64,000 bases of DNA from JANQOH01 sp965214495 (GCA_965214495.1 OZ243958.1:1674001-1738000), one strand, 5' to 3'; numbered from the stretch's first letter, positions 50,258-59,543 are shown. Numbers and translations: made by a program. The notes: generated by a model from the letters alone, not told the origin.

Positions 50258-51234
50258 CGGTCGGCCATCGTCTCTTCGATCGCCTGCGCGAGACGCTCGG
50301 CGTCGGGGATGAAGTCGTCTTCGAGACCCGGCATCGGATAGGGCGTGTCCGGCGCGGTCAGCCGGCGGATCGGCGCTTCGAGCGCGTAGAACGCCTGTTC
50401 CTGGAGCAGAGCGACGACCTCGGCGCCGAACCCGGCCGTCGCCTGGGACTCGTGGACGACGACACAGCGACCGGTGCGCGTGACGGCCTCGACAAGCCCG
50501 GCCTCGTCGAGCGGAACCAGCGTGCGCAGATCGACGACATGCGCAGCGATGCCTTTCCCGGCAACGAGTTCCGCAGCCTTCTCGGCGACGGGCACGGCCT
50601 GGCTCCAGGCGACCACGGTCACGTCGTCGCCCTCGCGCAATACCCGGAGTTGGCCGAACGGGACGGTGTAGGCGTCGTCGGACACCTCGCCCGTGAGCAG
50701 GCGGTAGCCGCGCAAGGGTTCGAGAAACAGTACCGGATCGGGGTCGCGTATGGCCTCGGCGAGCAGGCCCTTGGCGTCATACGGGTTGGCCGGCATCACC
50801 ACCTTGAGGCCCGACGACTGGGCGAAAGTGTGCTCCATCGAGTCGGAGTGGAACTCCGGCGTGCGCACGCAACCGCCGAAGGGCGCGCGGATGGTGATCG
50901 GCGCGGTGTGGGAGCCTCGCGTGCGGTAGCGGATGCGGCTGATCTGCTGGTTGATCTGATGGAAGCATTGCTGCGCGAAGCCGAGAAACTGGATTTCGAT
51001 CACCGGCCGCCAGCCGGCGACGGCCAGGCCGAGCGCCGAGCCGGCGATGACGCTCTCGGCGAGGGGGGTGTCGATGACCCGCTTGGCGCCGAAGAACTGC
51101 TGCAATCCGTCGGTCACGCGGAAGACGCCGCCGAGATGGCCGATGTCCTCGCCCATCAGCAGCACCGTCTCGTCGCGCTCCATCTCCTGCCGCAAACCGG
51201 CCCGGATCGCTTCGACCATGTTCATGCGCGGCAT
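50254..51234 (-). CDS. 2-oxoacid dehydrogenase E1 component, beta subunit
   Basis: The 326-residue transketolase-like subunit starts MPRMNMVEAIRAGLRQEMER. VLLMGEDIGHLGGVFRVTDG carries the Glu that activates thiamine diphosphate, and RVIDTPLAESVIAGSALGLA, IEIQFLGFAQQCFHQINQQI and VVMPANPYDAKGLL are all E1-beta signatures. The C-terminal domain with VVVHESQATAGFGAEV is complete. The ATG at 51234 is used since the upstream frame is not homologous. It ends overlapping the E2 start. Confidence 0.92.
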   Translation of the reverse strand: MPRMNMVEAIRAGLRQEMERDETVLLMGEDIGHLGGVFRVTDGLQQFFGAKRVIDTPLAESVIAGSALGLAVAGWRPVIEIQFLGFAQQCFHQINQQISRIRYRTRGSHTAPITIRAPFGGCVRTPEFHSDSMEHTFAQSSGLKVVMPANPYDAKGLLAEAIRDPDPVLFLEPLRGYRLLTGEVSDDAYTVPFGQLRVLREGDDVTVVAWSQAVPVAEKAAELVAGKGIAAHVVDLRTLVPLDEAGLVEAVTRTGRCVVVHESQATAGFGAEVVALLQEQAFYALEAPIRRLTAPDTPYPMPGLEDDFIPDAERLAQAIEETMADR

Positions 51235-51244
51235 CGTCGCCCCC

Positions 51245-52330
51245 TCACGCCTCGCCCAGATGGGCGTCGCGCTGGCGCAGCAGAGTCGGGGTCGGCGCAG
51301 CGAACACATGCTCGTAGATCGCCGCCGGGTCCGGCGCCGGGTGCGCATCGACGGCGGCGAACGCGCTCTCCACCTGCTCGGCGATCTCGGCCTCGAGCGC
51401 TTCCCGAGCACCGTCGTCCCACTGCTCCGCATCGGCGAGATATTTCTGCACGCGGTCGATCGGGTCCCTCTTGCGCCAGCGCTCGAGGTCGGCGGCATCG
51501 ACATAGCGGGTCGGGTCGTCGGCGGTGGTGTGCATGCCCATGCGGTAGGTGTGCGCCTCGATCAAGGTCGCCCCGCGCCCCGCGCGACCGCGCGCCACCG
51601 CCTCTGCAGCAACCGCATAGACCGCAAGCAGGTCGTTCCCGTCCACCGCGACACCGGGAAAGCCGTAGGCCGGCGCTCGCGACGCGAAGTCGGCGCCCGC
51701 CGTCTGAATGCTGCGCGGTGTCGAGATCGCCCACTGATTGTTCTGGAGCACGAACAGGACCGGCGCATCGACCAGCCCGGCGAGGTTGCAGGATTCGTGA
51801 AAATCGCCTTCCGAAGAGGCGCCGTCGCCGAAGAACACGGCGACCACGCCCGTGTCGCCCTTCATCTTCAGGCCCCACGCCAGTCCGACCGCATGGGGAA
51901 GTTGCGCCGCGAGCGACACCTGGGTGGCGAACATGTTGACGCCTTCGGGGATGATGCCGCCGTCAGGATGGCCGCGGCGATAGAGCGCGATCGTTTCGAG
52001 CGACAAACCCTGGCGGATCTGTACCGGCAGTTCGCGGTATTGCGGTACCGCCCAGTCGCGCTTCGGGTCCAGCGCCATCGCGACGCCGACCAGAGTCGCC
52101 TCCTGGCCGAAGATGGGCGCGAAAGTGCCGAGCCGCCCCTGGCGCTGCAAGCTCAGGCACTTCCGATCGAACGCGCGCCCCAGCATCATCAGACGCAACG
52201 CTTCGAGCGTTTGCGAGACGCTCAGGGCCGGACTCGCGCCGTCGCGCAGGCGGCCCTCGGCGTCGAGAATCGAAAACGGTTCGGCCGGCGTGCCGCCTGC
52301 CGCGTATTGGGGGGTGACCCGGTCAGCCAT
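51245..52330 (-). CDS. 2-oxoacid dehydrogenase E1 component, alpha subunit
   Basis: The 361-residue thiamine-diphosphate enzyme subunit has the ThDP motif FFGDGASSEGDFHESCNLAG ending in VLQNNQWAIS, and the phosphorylation-loop-like region YRMGMHTTADDPTRYV. IFGQEATLVGVAMAL lies in the N-terminal part. The ATG at 52330 has GGAGG 5-9 bases upstream. It is the first gene of the E1a-E1b-E2-E3 operon. The family includes pyruvate and branched-chain 2-oxoacid forms; which acid is used cannot be decided here, though proximity to branched-acid genes is not close enough to help. Confidence 0.9.
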   Translation of the reverse strand: MADRVTPQYAAGGTPAEPFSILDAEGRLRDGASPALSVSQTLEALRLMMLGRAFDRKCLSLQRQGRLGTFAPIFGQEATLVGVAMALDPKRDWAVPQYRELPVQIRQGLSLETIALYRRGHPDGGIIPEGVNMFATQVSLAAQLPHAVGLAWGLKMKGDTGVVAVFFGDGASSEGDFHESCNLAGLVDAPVLFVLQNNQWAISTPRSIQTAGADFASRAPAYGFPGVAVDGNDLLAVYAVAAEAVARGRAGRGATLIEAHTYRMGMHTTADDPTRYVDAADLERWRKRDPIDRVQKYLADAEQWDDGAREALEAEIAEQVESAFAAVDAHPAPDPAAIYEHVFAAPTPTLLRQRDAHLGEA

Positions 52331-52361
52331 GACGCCTCCGGAGATGCGGGATTCAGCGAGA

Positions 52362-52994
52362 CTACGGAAGCGGGATCGCGAAACCGCGCTGCGGCACGTC
52401 GTAGCCCTTTCGGGTCCCCTCGCGTTCGGCGATGGCAAGATACCAGCGCTTCAGGTTGGGGTAGGCGCCCAGGTCCATTTCCTGCCACTCGAAACGCGAG
52501 ATCCAGGGCCATGTCGCCAGGTCGGCGATCGATATCTCGCCGGCCAGATAGTCGCGCCGCCCGAGCTGACGATCGAGAACGTTATAGATACGCGCCGTCT
52601 CCTTGCCGTAGCGCTCCTCGGCATAGGGCGCCTTTCCCTTGTTGAAGTGCACGAAATGATGGGTCTGGCCGAGCATCGGACCCACCGACCCCATCTGCAT
52701 CATCAGCCATTGCAGCACGTCGTATCGGCGCTCGGGATCGGCCGGCCACAGCGGACTTGCGGTCTTCTCGGCGAGATAGATCATGATCGCCGCCGATTCC
52801 ATCAACCGGATCCCGGTATCGCGGTCCACGATCGCCGGGATCTTGTTGTTCGGACTTATCTCAAGGAACTCCGGGTCGAACTGCTCGTCTTTCGTGATAT
52901 CGATCGGGTGGACCTCGTAGGGCAGACCGACCTCTTCGAGCATGATCGAGGCCTTGCGGCCATTGGGCGTGCCCCACGTATAGAGATCGATCAC
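52362..52994 (-). CDS. Glutathione S-transferase, Nu class (YfcG/YghU-like)
   Basis: The 210-residue protein starts MIDLYTWGTPNGRKASIMLE, matching the YTxPTPNGxK active-site segment of YfcG-type enzymes that reduce disulfide bonds with glutathione. NNKIPAIVD and LMESAAIMIYLAEK are the glutathione-binding cis-Pro and ES motifs. The C-terminal helical domain includes FNKGKAPYAEERYGKETARI and DYLAGEISIADLATWPWI. It is upstream of and on the same strand as the dehydrogenase operon, with a 31-base gap, so cotranscription is possible. Confidence 0.92.
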   Translation of the reverse strand: MIDLYTWGTPNGRKASIMLEEVGLPYEVHPIDITKDEQFDPEFLEISPNNKIPAIVDRDTGIRLMESAAIMIYLAEKTASPLWPADPERRYDVLQWLMMQMGSVGPMLGQTHHFVHFNKGKAPYAEERYGKETARIYNVLDRQLGRRDYLAGEISIADLATWPWISRFEWQEMDLGAYPNLKRWYLAIAEREGTRKGYDVPQRGFAIPLP

Positions 52995-53422
52995 CGGCGC
53001 CTCCCTCGCGTCGCGTTCCGCCGCCGGACCATAGCCGATCCTGCCCGCCGGTCAACGCGCCGCGCCGCGACAAGCAATTCGCGTTTAGCGGCGCGACCGA
53101 TGTGCGCGGCAATCTCTCTGCGGAGGGTCTCGAACCCGGCGAGGCGCGAATCTGTGAGTACCATAGTGAGGATCGCTGCGGCCCGGCACGCCTGCTGAAC
53201 GCCGCCGGCATTGTTCGTAGGGGTAACCCTTGTGGTCGCCCGCGGTCCCAACGGCGTCGGAGCAGCGTGACGGAAACAGGGCAACCACAAGGGTTGCCCC
53301 TACAGGTTTTGCGCCCCCCGATCCCGTCGCCGCACCGCGACCCCGAGGGGCGGGCCATCGCCGGTATATTCGGCAACCGCGACGGTTCCGGGCCGGGACT
53401 ACCGCCGGCCCGTCGGATCGAC
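52995..53422. repeat. Gap with family A hairpin repeat and the 74-bp inverted copy
   Basis: A family A element occupies about 53215-53312: left arm GTAGGGGTAACCCTTGTGGT and right arm GGGCAACCACAAGGGTTGCC (53280-53299). Just left of it, 53072-53145 matches the reverse complement of 44949-45022. No gene is supported in this 428-base stretch. Confidence 0.75.
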
Positions 53423-54898
53423 TCAACCGGCGGCGGAGGGACCGCCGAGCTTGCGGCGCAGGATCGCGTTGACCGCGTGCGGGTCGGCCTTGCCCGCGGT
53501 GGCCTTCATTACCTGGCCCACGAAGAAACCGAGCAGTTTCCGCTTGCCGCCGCGGAAGGCCGCAACCTGGTCCGGGTGGGCGGCGAGTATGCGGTCGATC
53601 TCGGCCTCGATGGCACCGGCGTCGGTGACCTGCCGAAGGCCCTGGGACTCGACGATCTCCGCGGGATCGCCACCGGTTTCGAACATGGTCTCGAAGACCT
53701 TCCTGGCGATCGCTTGCGACAGAGTGCCGTCGGCGACCAGGTCGAGCAGCCGGCCCAGCGCCGCGGCATCGACCGGCGAGTCGGCGAGGCTTCGTCCATC
53801 GCGGTTGAGTGCGCTCGTCAGCGCCCCCATCACCCAGTTGGCGGCCTGCTTGGCGTCGCGTCCGGCCGCCAGAGCTTCGAAGAAATCGGCACGATCGGCC
53901 TCGGCGACGAGCACACTCGAGTCGTAGCCGCCGAGCCCGTATTGCTCGCGGAAGCGGGCTTCCCGCGCGTCGGGCAGTTCGGGAAGCGACTTGGCAAGGC
54001 GGGCGATACGGTCCTCCGACAGCACCAGCGGCAGCAGGTCGGGATCCGGGAAATAGCGGTAGTCGTGCGCCTCCTCCTTCGAGCGCATCGACCGGGTGAC
54101 GCCGCGGGCCGGGTCGAACAGCCGGGTTTCCTGAACGATGGCGCCGCCGTCCTCGACGATCGCGATCTGGCGTTCGGCTTCATGGGCGACGGCGCGAGCG
54201 AGAAAACGCATCGAATTGAGGTTCTTGATCTCACACCGGGTCCCGAGCGCGGCGCCGGGCCGGCGCACCGATACGTTCGCATCCGCTCGCAGCGAGCCTT
54301 CTTCCATATTGCCGTCGCAGGCGCCGATGGCGCGCAGGATCGCGCGCAGTTTGGCCAAGAACAGCGCCGCCTCGTCACCGGAGCGCAAGTCGGGCTCCGA
54401 CACGATTTCCATCAGCGGCACGCCGGCGCGGTTGAGGTCGATACAGGTCTTCGCCGGGCGTCGGTCGTGCAGGCTCTTGCCCGCATCCTGTTCGAGATGA
54501 ATACGCGTGATCCCGACCCGGCGCTCGCCACCGTCGGGAAGCGAAACCGCGACCGAACCGCGGCCGACGATCGGCCGGGTGTATTGCGAGATCTGATAGC
54601 CCTGCGGCAGGTCCGGATAGAAATAGTTCTTGCGGTCGAACACCGAGACCCGGTTGATCTCCGCGCCGAACGCCAGCCCGGTGCGGACCGCCTGATCGAC
54701 CACCCGGTCGTTGATCACCGGCAACATGCCGGGCATCGCCGCATCGACGAGCGAGACCTGACTGTTCGGCGCTGCCCCGAACGCGCACGCGGCGGCGGAA
54801 AACAGTTTCGATTCGACGGCGACCTGGGCGTGGACCTCAAGCCCGACCACGACCTCCCAGTCGCCGGTGCGACCGCCGACGAGGGGCGCGCCGGTCAC
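53423..54898 (-). CDS. gatB: Asp-tRNA(Asn)/Glu-tRNA(Gln) amidotransferase subunit B
   Basis: The 491-residue GatB binds mischarged tRNA and phosphorylates its acyl group. It shows WEVVVGLEVHAQVAVESKLF, the zinc/Mg region NYFYPDLPQGYQISQYTRPI, DLNRAGVPLMEIVSEPDLRS and the C-terminal YqeY-like tail domain (ILAAHPDQVAAFRGGKRKLL, GFFVGQVMKATAGKADP). A GTG start at 54898 overlaps the gatA stop. Presence of GatCAB implies that the organism makes Gln-tRNA and/or Asn-tRNA by transamidation. Confidence 0.95.
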   Translation of the reverse strand: MTGAPLVGGRTGDWEVVVGLEVHAQVAVESKLFSAAACAFGAAPNSQVSLVDAAMPGMLPVINDRVVDQAVRTGLAFGAEINRVSVFDRKNYFYPDLPQGYQISQYTRPIVGRGSVAVSLPDGGERRVGITRIHLEQDAGKSLHDRRPAKTCIDLNRAGVPLMEIVSEPDLRSGDEAALFLAKLRAILRAIGACDGNMEEGSLRADANVSVRRPGAALGTRCEIKNLNSMRFLARAVAHEAERQIAIVEDGGAIVQETRLFDPARGVTRSMRSKEEAHDYRYFPDPDLLPLVLSEDRIARLAKSLPELPDAREARFREQYGLGGYDSSVLVAEADRADFFEALAAGRDAKQAANWVMGALTSALNRDGRSLADSPVDAAALGRLLDLVADGTLSQAIARKVFETMFETGGDPAEIVESQGLRQVTDAGAIEAEIDRILAAHPDQVAAFRGGKRKLLGFFVGQVMKATAGKADPHAVNAILRRKLGGPSAAG

Positions 54899-56379
54899 GA
54901 CGGCGCCGACACGACGAAGCCGGGAAGGCTGTCGAACCCCGCGGCGCTCTCCAGAACCGCACCGGCGCGCAGAACGGTTTCCTCGTCGAACGGTTTGCCG
55001 ATCAGTTGCAGGCCGAGGGGCAGGCCGTCGTCCGAGAGGCCGGCGGGAACCGAGATCGCCGGCAGGCCGGCGAGGCTCGACGGCACGGTGAACACGTCGT
55101 TGAGATACATCGCCACGGGGTCGTCCATGCGCTCGCCCACCGCGAAGGCAGCGAACGGACAGGTCGGGGTCAGGATCACATCGACGTTCTCGAACGCGCG
55201 GGCGAAATCGCGGGCGATCAGGGCGCGCACGCGCTGCGCGCGCAGATAGTAGGCGTCGTAGTAACCGGCCGACAGCACATAGGTTCCGATCATGACCCGG
55301 CGGCGTACTTCCGCGCCGAAACCCACGCCGCGCGTGCGCTCATACTGGTCGATCGGGTCCTCGCCCTCGACGCGCAGGCCGTATCGGACGCCGTCGTAGC
55401 GCGCGAGATTGGACGAAGCCTCGGCCGGGGCGATGATGTAATAAGCCGGCAACGCGTATTCGGTATGCGGCAGGGCGATGTCGCGGATCTCGGCGCCGGC
55501 TTCCGCGAGCCAGGCGGCGCCCGTCTGCCACAAGGTCTCGATCTCGGCCGGCATCTCGTCCACGCGATACTCGGCGGGCACACCGATTCTCAGGCCGCGC
55601 ACGCTGCCCGCCAGCGCGGCTTCGTAGTCGGGGACGGGACGATCGACCGAGGTCGAATCCTTCGCGTCGTGGCCGGCGATGGCGCCGAGCGCAATCGCCG
55701 CGTCGCGCACGGTTCGCGTCAGCGGCCCGGCCTGGTCGAGCGAACTCGCGAACGCGACGATGCCCCAGCGTGAGCAGCGACCGTAGGTCGGCTTGAGTCC
55801 GACCACGCCGCAAAACGCCGCCGGCTGGCGGATCGACCCGCCGGTGTCGGTCCCGAGCGCCAGCGGCACCGCGCGCGCCGCCACCAGCGCCGCAGACCCG
55901 CCCGACGAGCCGCCGGGCACCAGAGGCCGGTCGTCGCCGCGCCGACGCCACGGGTTACGTGTCACTCCGTAGTGGCTGGTGATGGTCGAAGACCCCATCG
56001 CGAACTCGTCCAGGTTCGCCTTGCCGCACAGGACCGCGCCGGCATCGAACAGCTTCGCCGTCACGGTGGATTCGTAAGGGGGTACGAAACCGTCGAGAAT
56101 GTGCGACGCGGCGGTGGTCGGCACGCCGTCGGTGCAGAACAGGTCCTTGACCGCCACCGGAATTCCGTCGAGCGGACGCGCCTCGCCTCGGGAACGGCGC
56201 GTGTCGGACTCGGCGGCGCGGGCGCGCGCGATCTCCGGCGTCACGGTGATGTAACCGTTAATCGCCGCCGCCGCCTCGGCGGCGGCGATATGCGCCTCGG
56301 CCAGTTCCACCGCCGACACCGTGCCGGCCGCAAGGGCGTCGCGCATCCCGGCGATCGTGGCGCCGACTCCGGCGGTCAC
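54895..56379 (-). CDS. gatA: Asp-tRNA(Asn)/Glu-tRNA(Gln) amidotransferase subunit A
   Basis: The 494-residue amidase releases ammonia from glutamine for transamidation. The amidase signature GGSSGGSAALVAARAVPLAL with nucleophile Ser, the cis-Ser in GTDTGGSIRQPAAFCG, and the catalytic Lys in PVAVKDLFCTDGVPT are all present. The GTG at 56379 overlaps the gatC stop by four bases, and its own end overlaps gatB, so the operon order is gatC-gatA-gatB. Confidence 0.95.
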   Translation of the reverse strand: MTAGVGATIAGMRDALAAGTVSAVELAEAHIAAAEAAAAINGYITVTPEIARARAAESDTRRSRGEARPLDGIPVAVKDLFCTDGVPTTAASHILDGFVPPYESTVTAKLFDAGAVLCGKANLDEFAMGSSTITSHYGVTRNPWRRRGDDRPLVPGGSSGGSAALVAARAVPLALGTDTGGSIRQPAAFCGVVGLKPTYGRCSRWGIVAFASSLDQAGPLTRTVRDAAIALGAIAGHDAKDSTSVDRPVPDYEAALAGSVRGLRIGVPAEYRVDEMPAEIETLWQTGAAWLAEAGAEIRDIALPHTEYALPAYYIIAPAEASSNLARYDGVRYGLRVEGEDPIDQYERTRGVGFGAEVRRRVMIGTYVLSAGYYDAYYLRAQRVRALIARDFARAFENVDVILTPTCPFAAFAVGERMDDPVAMYLNDVFTVPSSLAGLPAISVPAGLSDDGLPLGLQLIGKPFDEETVLRAGAVLESAAGFDSLPGFVVSAPS

Positions 56380-56663
56380 TCGATCACCTTCGGCACGACG
56401 AAATAGCTGTCCTCGGTTTCCGGCGCATTGGCGAGGATGCGCCCGGCATCGCCGCCGCTTTCGACCGCATCGCCGCGCACCGGCAAGACGCTATCGACGA
56501 CACCGGTCATCGGTTCGACGCCGCCGACGTCAACCTCGTCGAGCTTTTCGATCCAGTCGAGAATGCCGGACAGTTCACCGGCCAGAAGGTCCAGCTCGTC
56601 GTCGGAAATGCGTATGCGGGCAAGCCGCGCGATTCGTCCCACCGCCGCCTTGTCGAGCGTCAA
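56376..56663 (-). CDS. gatC: Asp-tRNA(Asn)/Glu-tRNA(Gln) amidotransferase subunit C
   Basis: The 95-residue GatC wraps and stabilises the GatA-GatB interface. VGRIARLARIRISDDELDLL, ILDWIEKLDEVDVGGVEPM and the C-terminal ILANAPETEDSYFVVPKVIE match the family along its full length. The frame begins at TTG 56663 with GGAGAG about 8 bases upstream; no in-frame ATG is available before the conserved region. First gene of gatCAB. Confidence 0.92.
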   Translation of the reverse strand: MTLDKAAVGRIARLARIRISDDELDLLAGELSGILDWIEKLDEVDVGGVEPMTGVVDSVLPVRGDAVESGGDAGRILANAPETEDSYFVVPKVIE

Positions 56664-56878
56664 CCCTGTCTCTCCATGCCGGACGAAACGCCGCGAACCC
56701 TATACTGCGGCGCCGGGCCGGACAAGCCGGTAGCGGCGCCCGCGCCAGCCTCGCGAGGCCCTCGGGAGCCGGTGCGAACCGTGTGGAAACCGAAAGGCGA
56801 TTAGGGCGTCCGCGCCCGGAGCGGCTATGATGTACCCGCCGGGCGCGGCGCCGGCGGGTGCGGGGGGGCGGTTGCCGA

Positions 56879-57691
56879 ATGGACGCGGTTACGGAGATCG
56901 AATTCGAAACCGACAGGCTGGTCGCGCGCAAAGAAGCGCAGATCGGCTGGATCGTCTTCAATAATCCGGCGCGGCGCAACGCGCTGTCGCTCGACATGTG
57001 GCGCGCCCTCGGCGAGGTCGTCGAACGCTACGCGCATGACGACGGCGTGCGTGTGGCGGTCATGACCGGTGCCGGCGGCAAGGCGTTCGCGTCCGGCGCC
57101 GACATCTCCGAGTTCGAGAGACACCGCGCCTCCGCCGCAGCCGAGAAGGAATACAATCGCGTCTCCTCTACCGCGCAGGCGGCGCTGGAACGGTTCGGAA
57201 AGCCGCTGCTGGCGATGATCCGCGGCTACTGCATCGGCGGCGGCCTCGCGGTGGCGCTGCACGCCGACATCCGCATTGCCGCGGAAGGGGCGCAATTCGC
57301 GATCCCCGCCGCGCGGCTCGGCCTCGGTTACGGATTCCGCGGCCTGCGCGGACTGACCGCACTGGTCGGCCCGGCACGGGCGCGGGAGATCATGTTCACC
57401 GCGCGCCGCTTCGACGCCGATGAAGCGTTGCGCATCGGCCTGATCAATCGTCTCGTCCCCGCCGACCGGCTGGAGGCAACCGTGCGCGAGTGCGCGGGCG
57501 CCATCGCCGCCAATGCGCCGTTGACCGTGCGGGCCGCCAAGGCGGCGATCGGCGAGGCGTTGAAAGATCCGGCGGATCGCGACCTCGACCGGATCGACGA
57601 CATGGTTCGCGCCTGTTTCGACAGCGACGACTATGCCGAGGGCCGCCGCGCCTTCATGGAAAAGCGCAAGCCCCGCTTCATCGGGCGGTAG
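56879..57691 (+). CDS. Enoyl-CoA hydratase/isomerase (crotonase) superfamily protein
   Basis: The 270-residue crotonase-fold protein has the oxyanion-hole segment GKAFASGADISEF and ALERFGKPLLAMIRGYCIGG followed by GLAVALHADIRIAA. At the two positions of the catalytic glutamates of rat crotonase (Glu144 and Glu164) it has Ala (GGGLAVAL and FAIPAARLGLGY), so it is probably not a standard hydratase; isomerase, thioesterase or decarboxylase chemistry is possible. The ATG at 56879 follows a G-rich stretch; an upstream GTG at 56858 is in frame. No functional partner gene is adjacent. Confidence 0.85.
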   Translation: MDAVTEIEFETDRLVARKEAQIGWIVFNNPARRNALSLDMWRALGEVVERYAHDDGVRVAVMTGAGGKAFASGADISEFERHRASAAAEKEYNRVSSTAQAALERFGKPLLAMIRGYCIGGGLAVALHADIRIAAEGAQFAIPAARLGLGYGFRGLRGLTALVGPARAREIMFTARRFDADEALRIGLINRLVPADRLEATVRECAGAIAANAPLTVRAAKAAIGEALKDPADRDLDRIDDMVRACFDSDDYAEGRRAFMEKRKPRFIGR

Positions 57692-57766
57692 GCGGCTCCC
57701 GGCTCGCGGGTAGCGCGGCTTTCCTCCGGTCGTGCCGCGCGCCCTGCATCACGGGAGTTTTCTGAC

Positions 57767-58573
57767 ATGATTCGAGCAAGGCGGCTCTGTGCGCGTCTGG
57801 TCGAGGCGCCGGCGTTCGACGGCATCGTCATCGCGATGATTCTGGCGACCGCGATCGGTCTGGGTCTGGAAACGAGCCGGGTCCTGGGCGAACCGCTCGG
57901 CGAGGCCATTCGTCTCGCCTACGACGTCGCCCTGGCGGTTTTCGTGCTCGAAGCCGCCATCAAGCTCACCGCCGTCGCGCCCCGGTTCGGGCGCTATTTC
58001 GGGGACGGGTGGAACCTGTTCGACTTCGCCGTCCTGGTCCTGGCCTTCGTGCCGGAAGCGGGCTCGTTCGCTCTCATCGCGCGGCTGGCGCGATTGCTGC
58101 GCGTGCTTCGCCTGATCACCATGGCGCCGCAACTGCGGGTCATCGTCGCGACGCTGATCCGCTCACTGCCCGGACTGGGCCACGTGATGATGCTGCTCTC
58201 TGTCGTCTATTACGTATATGCAGTCGCCGGCGTGCATCTGTTCCGCGACCACGACCCGGTGCACTGGAACTCGCTCGGCGTCGCTCTGCTGACGCTGTTC
58301 CGGGTGATGACCCTCGAGGACTGGACCGATGTGATGTACGTCGCGATGGCGCTCCATCCGATGAGCTGGCTGTTTTTCGTGAGCTTCGTAATGCTGGCGG
58401 CGGTGATCATGATCAACCTCGTGATCGCTGTCGTGATCAACAACCTGCACGATGCGCGTCTGGAAGCGTCGCTCGCCGGCGAGGAGACCCTGCGGGCGAT
58501 CCGCGAGGAGGCGGCGGGCGCGCGCGACGCGCTGGAGCGCATCGAATCTCTTGTCGCAGGCTTGAAGAAATAG
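57767..58573 (+). CDS. Voltage-gated cation channel (NaChBac/CavMr-like)
   Basis: The 268-residue membrane protein has six helices: S1-S3 (18-95), S4 with regularly spaced Arg (LIARLARLLRVLRLITMAPQ; Arg106, 109, 112, 115), S5 (about 136-160), pore helix and selectivity filter LTLFRVMTLEDWTDVM, and S6 (202-227). The C-terminal part (232-264) is a coiled coil like those that tetramerise bacterial Nav channels. The filter TLEDWTD (182-188) carries Asp at the positions that are Ser and Met in NavAb (TLESWSM). Extra Asp at these positions is known to favour Ca2+, and natural CavMr has TLEGWVD. The channel may therefore pass Ca2+; this is inference. Confidence 0.88.
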   Translation: MIRARRLCARLVEAPAFDGIVIAMILATAIGLGLETSRVLGEPLGEAIRLAYDVALAVFVLEAAIKLTAVAPRFGRYFGDGWNLFDFAVLVLAFVPEAGSFALIARLARLLRVLRLITMAPQLRVIVATLIRSLPGLGHVMMLLSVVYYVYAVAGVHLFRDHDPVHWNSLGVALLTLFRVMTLEDWTDVMYVAMALHPMSWLFFVSFVMLAAVIMINLVIAVVINNLHDARLEASLAGEETLRAIREEAAGARDALERIESLVAGLKK

Positions 58574-58590
58574 CGCCGCCGGAAAGCGGG

Positions 58591-58664
58591 TGGAGGCCCG
58601 GGCCGGAATCGAACCGACGTAAACGGATTTGCAGTCCGCTGCATAGCCACTCTGCCACCGGGCC
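58591..58664 (-). tRNA. tRNA-Cys (GCA)
   Basis: Reading the minus strand, GGCCCGGTGGCAGAGTGGCT starts the molecule. The anticodon loop is CTGCAAA with GCA (Cys), the T-loop GGTTCGATTCC, and the acceptor 5' GGCCCGG pairs with 3' CCGGGCC. The discriminator is T (U73, the Cys identity base) and CCA is encoded (58591-58593). The total of 74 bases is normal. Confidence 0.95.
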
Positions 58665-58805
58665 GGCCGCAGCGATTTCATCATGAGATGCGCCGGTCAG
58701 GCGGTCAAGGCGCAGGGCACGCCGAAACGCAACCCACCTTGACCGGAGCGTCTGACAATCCGCACAACCGGAATCCCCCTTGGAAACTGTCGCCGGGTTC
58801 TCGTC

Positions 58806-59543
58806 ATGATCGTGATGTTCACCGATTTCGGTTTCGTCGGACCCTATGTCGGACAGATGAAGGCGGTGCTCGCCGCCGCTGCGCCCGCGGTGCCGGTCAT
58901 CGACCTGATGCACGATGCGCCGGTGTTCCGGCACAAGGCATCGGCCTATCTGCTGGCGGCGCTGCTCGCGCCGTTACCGGAGAACGCCGTCATGCTCGGC
59001 GTCGTCGATCCGGGAGTCGGCAGCCGCGGGCGCCGTCCCGTGGTCGTGCGCGCCGGCGGGCACTGGTTCGTCGGTCCCGACAACGGTCTGTTCGCCGTCG
59101 CCGCCCGGCACGCCGGCGCGAGTGAATGGTGGGAGATCACCTGGCGCCCGGCCCGCCTGTCGAACACTTTCCACGGCCGCGACCTGTTCGCACCGGTCGC
59201 CGCCACTCTCGCCACCGGCGGCACGCCGCCCGGGCGCCAGTTCGACTCCCGTGAGGCGGTGGGCATGGACTGGCTTGCCGACCTCGGCGAGGTGATCTAC
59301 CTCGACCGCTACGGCAACGCGATGACCGGCATCCGCGCCGCTACACTGCCCCCGGACTCGATACTCAAGATCGCCGACGCCAGCGTTCGCCAAGCGCGCA
59401 CCTTTTCCGACGTCGGTCTGGGCGAACCGATCTGGTATGAAAACTCCTGCGGTCTGGTCGAAGTCGCGATGAACAGGGCCGACGCCGCGGCCGTGATGGG
59501 GCTGCGCATCGGCGCCCCCGTTCTCGCCATCACCCCGACCTGA
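58806..59543 (+). CDS. SAM hydroxide adenosyltransferase family protein (DUF62)
   Basis: The 245-residue protein begins MIVMFTDFGFVGPYVGQMKA, the family start with the adenosine-binding Asp. It contains VVDPGVGSRGRRPVVVRAGG and GPDNGLFAVAA, and the FHGRDLFAPVAA block that holds the His of the Asp-Arg-His water-activating triad. YLDRYGNAMTGI and GLVEVAMNRADAA in the C-terminal barrel bind adenine. Characterised members cleave S-adenosylmethionine with water to adenosine and methionine. The lack of the fluorinase/chlorinase loop favours the hydroxide adenosyltransferase role. Confidence 0.9.
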   Translation: MIVMFTDFGFVGPYVGQMKAVLAAAAPAVPVIDLMHDAPVFRHKASAYLLAALLAPLPENAVMLGVVDPGVGSRGRRPVVVRAGGHWFVGPDNGLFAVAARHAGASEWWEITWRPARLSNTFHGRDLFAPVAATLATGGTPPGRQFDSREAVGMDWLADLGEVIYLDRYGNAMTGIRAATLPPDSILKIADASVRQARTFSDVGLGEPIWYENSCGLVEVAMNRADAAAVMGLRIGAPVLAITPT

